From positions 255,131,016 to 255,195,015 of the forward strand of contig OX465597.1 in assembly GCA_950022295.1 (NCBI GenBank): a DNA stretch of 64,000 bases, written 5' to 3'. Source of the DNA: Bromus sterilis (taxonomy: Eukaryota > Streptophyta > Magnoliopsida > Poales > Poaceae). This document shows, one piece after another, positions 58,911-64,000 of the stretch (within the stretch, counting starts at the first letter, position 1; each line of letters begins with the position of its first letter). The position numbers and the translations under genes were made by a program. A model generated the notes under the pieces. It worked only from the letters and a program-made list of their open reading frames with translations. It had not been told where the DNA came from and made no database searches.

Positions 58911-61514
58911 ATGTCGTTTGCAGCTGTTCGCTCGGGGGAACCAATCCCTATTTTCAATGGGAAGGACTATCCCTATTGGAAGGACAAAATGAAGAGGAAT
59001 ATCATGGCTATCAACTCTGCCGCTTGGGAAGTTGTCAAGAATGGTGTAACTGTCAAGGACACTGATGCCATTACTCCTGAAGAGACAAAGAAGATAGAGC
59101 TAGATGCTGAAGTCTGGGTATTCATCACAAATCATCTGATTCCTGAAAAATATCATGAGGTCAAGAATATTCCTTCGGCCAAAGGTGTTTGGGATTATCT
59201 CGAGAAGATTGGTGAAGGTGTCTCTAGTCAGAAAGATGCTCGAATTGACACCCTTCGAAGCAAGTTCTATCGGTTCAAGAGGCACGAGGGAGAAAAAGTT
59301 TGTTCCATATACAACAGACTCACTGCGCTGTCAAATGAACTGATTTCCCTCGGTGCAGATGACATTACCAATCGGATTATTGTCAGAACTTTGCTCCGTT
59401 CTCTTGATGATTCCTTCGATCACATTGTGCTGATGATTAAGGAAAGAACTGATTTCAAGGATATGGTTGCCGCTGATATTCTTGAAAGGCTTAATACTTT
59501 CGAGATGGAAGAAGATGAGAAACGTGACGTCAATGGGAGTCGAAGAAAATCTCATGCACTGAAAGCCAGAGCTTCACATCACTCCTCTCCTGAAGCTAGT
59601 TCTGAATCGGATTGTGCCTCAGATGACCCCGAGAACATTGGAAAAGATCTGGCACTAATAATGAGAAGATTCAATCGCTTTCAGAGAAGGAACTCCTCTT
59701 CACCGAAGAAAAACTTTTCTTCAAGACATTCAAATAATTCATCTCAACATCGATCATCATCCAGAAACTCTTCAGCGAAAGATAACAGTTTCTATAAGTG
59801 CAAGAAGCCAGGTCACTTCATTGCTGATTGTCCTCTCTGGGAAATTGAACATAAATCAAAGCACTCTCACAGCAGCTCTTCGAGCAAGTCTTACAGATCG
59901 AGCAAAAACCATGATTCGAAGAAATATGATTCATGGTCCAGAAAAGACAAGAAAGATGGTTCTGATGATGACAAAAAGAAGAAATATCACAAGCATCGAG
60001 AGGGTTCTTCATCAAAATCTCATTCCTCTCGTCGAAAGAATTCGCACCGAGCCAAAGCCTATCTGGGTAAAGAAATGAACTCTGAAGAAGAAGCATCCGG
60101 TTCTGAAGCAGGATCAAAGTCAACATCAGGTTCTGGTTCTGGTTCTGAATCTGATGGTGTTGCTGGGATAGCATTCGCCTCGAACAAGAATTCAAGTTCA
60201 TTCTTCTCCAACCAGAGAAGTGAAGATGAATCTCCAGCTTACTGCTTCATGGCCAAGGCTAAGGTATCCTCATCTAAGAAATCCTACGATACTTCTGATG
60301 GATCTACTTATGAAAGTGACTCTAGGATAAGCTATGCTAAACTTGCTAAAATTGCTTCTATCCAACAAGATGAGCTAGATTCTCTAAGTGAAACCATTCA
60401 AAAATCTGAGACCTTTTTGATCGATGAGATTGAGAAGGGTCAAACTTTGATAAATGAGCATGTTGCTCTGAAGGAAAAGTATGATGAGCTTTCCTCTCGG
60501 CATGATCTTCACTCAGTGGACTACGAGAAGCTAACCTATGAAATACTTCAAGGGAAAATGGCTCTCGAGAAACTGAGAGAGGCTAATGAAGAGTTGGAAA
60601 GTTTCAATCTCACGCTCATGGCTCAACAAGGCTCAGAAACTAAAAATGAATCTACTTCACCTTGCTTAACCTGTTTGGAACGAAGTAAAATTGAGTCTAT
60701 TTCTGAGAGATCGAAAGGAAAGCAACCTATTGTTATCGATGATACTAACCCGTCGAACAAGGAAAACATTACCGAGGAACTCCTCAGGTTGAAGAACTTA
60801 TTTGAAATAGGCATGTTCAAAAGTGTGCAGGGACACCAGTACTTATGTGATATCCTTCGAAAGGCTCTTCTTCACAGGAATCCTCGTAATGAAGGAGTTG
60901 GCTTCGAAAGGAAAATCAATCCTGATGGAACCTACTGGGAACCCGAGCAGTATCCTAAAACTATCTGGGTTCTTGCGAAAGAAAAGCCCATTGATATTGC
61001 TAACCTTTCAGGTTTCAGTTGCAAAATTGACAAAGCTATTGTTGATGAATCACTTGATTCTGACTACAAGCTTGTCAAAGATCAGGAAGGAAAGGTGTCG
61101 GCTGAGTTCGTTGGTACTCCTCCAAAGAATGGCTTTTATAAGCGACAGATTTGGGTTCACAAATCTCTCGTAGAAAAACTGCCCCCTAACCATTCTATGC
61201 AGGGAAAATCCTCCGTACCACCGAATCACTACTATTCTCTCGAGGATAGAAATGAACCCTTGGTGCCTGCTTCAAATGTTCCCCAGAAGGATTACTATCG
61301 TATAGATAGAACTGTTTATCGTCATCGTGACAATCGTACCAAAATTGCCATTACCCATCGCTACTCTAACCCCTCATCGAGGAATTATATTTATGGTGTG
61401 CTTGATGGTCCTGATCGACAATGCAATCCTGTTCGATATAATATTGCTGATCCATCTAGCTCTACCATGCCTTCTAAGTCACCTGCTCGTTTGTGGGTGG
61501 TTAAGAAGAACTAA
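58911..61514 (+). CDS. gag: B Gag polyprotein, 867 aa
   Basis: I chose ATG 58911 (MSFAAVRSGEP) because the in-frame extension upstream lacks an ATG and A1 has the equivalent start. Residues 1-220 are the Gag capsid-type region (NGKDYPYWKDKM near the start; FRRHEG-type segment near 120). A zinc knuckle sits at about 294-307 but reads FYKCKKPGHFIADC, so the first Cys is Phe. A Ser/Lys-rich basic stretch (310-390), an acidic stretch (390-420) and a coiled coil (about 473-571) follow, then a C-terminal region ending near protease. Large gag with coiled coil is typical of Sireviruses. TAA at 61512-61514 separates it from pol in another frame. Confidence 0.92.
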   Translation: MSFAAVRSGEPIPIFNGKDYPYWKDKMKRNIMAINSAAWEVVKNGVTVKDTDAITPEETKKIELDAEVWVFITNHLIPEKYHEVKNIPSAKGVWDYLEKIGEGVSSQKDARIDTLRSKFYRFKRHEGEKVCSIYNRLTALSNELISLGADDITNRIIVRTLLRSLDDSFDHIVLMIKERTDFKDMVAADILERLNTFEMEEDEKRDVNGSRRKSHALKARASHHSSPEASSESDCASDDPENIGKDLALIMRRFNRFQRRNSSSPKKNFSSRHSNNSSQHRSSSRNSSAKDNSFYKCKKPGHFIADCPLWEIEHKSKHSHSSSSSKSYRSSKNHDSKKYDSWSRKDKKDGSDDDKKKKYHKHREGSSSKSHSSRRKNSHRAKAYLGKEMNSEEEASGSEAGSKSTSGSGSGSESDGVAGIAFASNKNSSSFFSNQRSEDESPAYCFMAKAKVSSSKKSYDTSDGSTYESDSRISYAKLAKIASIQQDELDSLSETIQKSETFLIDEIEKGQTLINEHVALKEKYDELSSRHDLHSVDYEKLTYEILQGKMALEKLREANEELESFNLTLMAQQGSETKNESTSPCLTCLERSKIESISERSKGKQPIVIDDTNPSNKENITEELLRLKNLFEIGMFKSVQGHQYLCDILRKALLHRNPRNEGVGFERKINPDGTYWEPEQYPKTIWVLAKEKPIDIANLSGFSCKIDKAIVDESLDSDYKLVKDQEGKVSAEFVGTPPKNGFYKRQIWVHKSLVEKLPPNHSMQGKSSVPPNHYYSLEDRNEPLVPASNVPQKDYYRIDRTVYRHRDNRTKIAITHRYSNPSSRNYIYGVLDGPDRQCNPVRYNIADPSSSTMPSKSPARLWVVKKN

Positions 61515-64000
61515 TTCTTCTGCAGGGCTATGTCTCCGGTGGATCCGAATGGGTCATGGATAGTGGATGTACAAATCATATGACCGGAGACAAAGAGTTG
61601 TTCGCCGAGGAAAAACTATCTGAATCTTCACAGAAATATATTACCTTCGGTGACAACAACAAAGGAAAAGTACTTGGTTTGGGTAAAGTTGCTATATCGA
61701 AAGACAAGCACATTGATAAGGTTTTGCTTGTACAATCTCTAGGATATAATCTTATGTCTATATCGAAACTTTGTGATATGGATATGCTTGTTCTGTTTTC
61801 TGCGTCTCGTTGTGTTGTCTTTTCACAGGATGACTATTCCTTCGTGTTCGAAGGATATCGCAAGGGTGATCTTTACGTCGTTGATTTTTCTTCGGGACCT
61901 GCTGTGTCCACATGTTTAATGGCCAAAGCCACATCTGGTTGGTTATGGCACCGACGACTTGGTCATGCAGGGATGAAAAATCTTCAAACTCTTATCTCGA
62001 AGAAGAACATCGTTGGAATTGATAATGTAAAATTCGATAAAGATCGTCTATGCAGTGCCTGTGAAGCAGGAAAGATTGCCAAGAAACATCACTCTGCAAA
62101 AACCGTCATGACTACTACTCGTCCTCTTGAATTACTTCATATGAATTTATTCGGTCCTCAAAATTATGCTAGTCTTGAAGGTAACAAGTATGGTCTGGTT
62201 ATTGTTGATGATTTCTCTCGATATACCTGGGTTTTCTTTCTAGATGACAAGAGCAAGGTTGTTGAAATTTTCAAAACTTTCGCAAAGAGAGCTCAAACTG
62301 AATATGAATTATCTCTCAAGCATATCAGAAGTGATAATGGTACTGAATTCAAAAATACTCATATCGAAGATTTTCTTGATGAATATGGCTTTACTCATGA
62401 ATTCTCGGCTGCTTATACAACGCAACAAAATGGTGTGGTCGAGAGAAAGAATCGAACACTTATTGAAATGGCCAGAACAATGCTTGCTGAATACAAGACT
62501 CCTATCAGGTTCTGGGCCGAAGCTATCAACACTGCATGTCATATCATCAACAAGGTTTATCTGCATAAGTTTCTGAAGAAAACTTCACATGAACTCATCA
62601 CTGGTAAAAAGCCAAATGTGTCTTATCTCAGGGTTTTTGGTGCTCCATGTTATATCAGAGACATGAATCACAGCCCCAAGTTTGCCCCAAAGGCACACGA
62701 AGGTTTTCTCCTAGGTTATGGTTCAAATTCTCACACTTACAGAGTTTACAACTCACATCTTGGAAAAGTTGTAGAAACTGTAAATGTTCGATTTGATGAA
62801 ACTAACGGCTCTCAAAAGGAGCAATTACCTCTTAACCTGGATGAACCTCCTTTGGATGAAGTTATCAGGTTCATGGCTATTGGAGATATTCGACCTGTCG
62901 AAGGAAATGCTCAACAAGTAAACAGGGATGATGATGGTCCAATGTTCCCACACATAGCCCGGGGCGCTGGAGATCAACATCCTGAAGAAATTGATGCACA
63001 GGTCGAAGGAGAGCGCATAAACGAAGAATATGTTGATCCCGAAGGACAAGCTGTTCCCGAAGATCAACCTGATCCACAAGATGAAGAATCTTTTCCTCGT
63101 GTTCGAAGAAGAGTGAATGTCGACTCAATTCTCGAAGAGATTCGTTTACCAGGTCGTCCCATCACTCGTTCTCGTACTCGATTAGCTAACTTCTGTGGAA
63201 ATTTCTCGTTTGTATCCATGCTAGAACCTTCAAAATTTGATGAAGCCATGAGAGACTCAGACTGGATGACTGCCATGCTCGAAGAACTTAACCAGTTCGA
63301 GAGAAATAAAGTCTGGTCCCTTGTCGATAGACCTGATTCCACGAAGCATAATATCATTGGTACGAAGTGGATTTTTCGCAACAAGCAAGATGAAGATGGC
63401 ATAGTGGTAAGGAATAAAGCTCGACTGGTTGCACAAGGATACACCCAAATCGAAGGTATTGATTTTGGTGAGACTTATGCCCCAGTTGCTAGACTTGAAT
63501 CCATTCGTGTCATGCTTGCCTTTGCCAATTACTATGGTATATTGTTATATCAAATGGATGTCAAAAGTGCATTTCTTAACGGTGAGATCGAAGAAGAAGT
63601 GTATGTTATGCAGCCACCAGGTTTTGAAGACCCGAAGAATCCTGATAAGGTGTACAGATTACACAAGGCCCTATATGGGTTAAAGCAAGCACCTCGTGCT
63701 TGGTATGAAACGCTGAAGGATTTTCTTCTTAAGAAGGGCTTCAAACCAGGAACAACTGATCCGACTCTTTTTACTCGTGCATACAAAAATGATCTCTTTG
63801 TGTGTCAAATTTATGTCGATGATATTATTTTTGGCTGCACTAACCCTGATATTAGCGAAGAATTTGCTCGTATGATGTTGAAGAAATATGAAATGTCAAT
63901 GATGGGAGAATTGAAGTTCTTTCTCGGGCTTCAAATCCGTCAACAGAAGAATGGTACTTTCATTTCTCAAGAGAAGTATCTCAGAGATTGCCTGAAGAAG
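61505..64000 (+). CDS. pol: B Pol polyprotein (protease, integrase, RT), partial at the window edge
   Basis: The frame is open from 61505 to the last base and is in the -1 phase relative to gag. Order: protease with WVMDSGCTNHMTG; integrase zinc domain WHRRLGH and CSACEAG; integrase core with RSDNGTEF and the Glu in NGVVERKN, but the first catalytic Asp is Asn (HMNLFGP, codon 62144-62146); an acidic linker; RT with TKWIFRNK, MDVKSAFLNGE, LKQAPRAWY and YVDDIIFG. RNase H and the stop are beyond the edge. No stop or frameshift was seen. Confidence 0.92.

Larger units (their letters stand above)
57575..64000 (+). mobile_element. B: Sirevirus-type copia element, best preserved copy, runs off the window
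   Basis: It has a full 5' LTR, perfect Met-tRNA primer site, an uninterrupted gag and a pol open to the last base. It belongs to the same family as A1 and A2 but is visibly diverged. CATAG (57570-57574) is the candidate target duplication. The 3' half, including any third ORF and the 3' LTR, is outside the window. Confidence 0.93.

Overview
This window is densely nested transposable-element DNA from a large grass genome. The LTR types suggest a Pooideae grass, most likely Triticeae (wheat, barley, rye, goatgrass relatives). I found no convincing single-copy host gene, rRNA, canonical tRNA or CRISPR array. Most gene-like content is retrotransposon coding sequence. The exception is a possible host-gene fragment carried by a Helitron. 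Family names below rest on recognition and not on a search, so lineage labels (Tekay-, Sirevirus-, Tat-, Athila-like) are inferences from structure.

Layout from left to right. (1) 1-680 is older flanking sequence with a degraded minus-strand reading frame. (2) 681-10455 is G1, a minus-oriented non-coding Ty3/gypsy element. Its left LTR (681-6527) is split by a 4.0-kb solo LTR (1111-5115, target duplication AAAGG). Its right LTR (8130-10455) is cut by the next insertion. (3) 10456-18301 is the 5' part of a decayed Sirevirus-type copia element (A1), comprising LTR, gag, pol and a third ORF. (4) 18302-37290 is a minus-oriented Tat-type gypsy element (G4). It has an intron-containing gene on the opposite strand (29164-32817), a 106-bp tandem array and a broken pol. 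A young non-autonomous gypsy element, G3 (19423-28581, TSD TACTC, LTRs of about 3.66 kb), is inserted in its LTR. (5) 37290-43481 is the 3' part of a second Sirevirus copy (A2), joined abruptly to G4 inside reverse transcriptase. (6) 43482 to about 54597 is an Athila-like gypsy element (G2) with gag and protease but no visible RT or integrase. Its protease frame is split by a 6.55-kb Helitron (47128-53680). (7) About 54598-57574 is LTR-like sequence of another minus-oriented element. (8) 57575 to the window end is a better preserved Sirevirus copy (B), with an intact-length gag and an open pol running off the edge.

Nesting order that can be read directly: the solo LTR went into G1, A1 into G1, G4 into A1, G3 into G4, G2 into A2, the Helitron into G2, and B into the 54.6-57.6 kb LTR. 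The non-autonomous elements (G1, G3, G2, Helitron) would need proteins supplied elsewhere. G1 and G3 share primer-binding-site and polypurine-junction features that would let one chromovirus-type partner mobilise both. B looks intact by frame but has lost an integrase catalytic Asp and a zinc-knuckle Cys.

The most unusual material is in G4: an antisense spliced gene, two tandem-repeat arrays whose units form hairpins, and LTR stem-loops built on one CCGAGT/ACTCGG motif. The very long third ORF of the Sirevirus copies and the gene-like cargo of the Helitron also stand out. I did not find a clearly new biological system.
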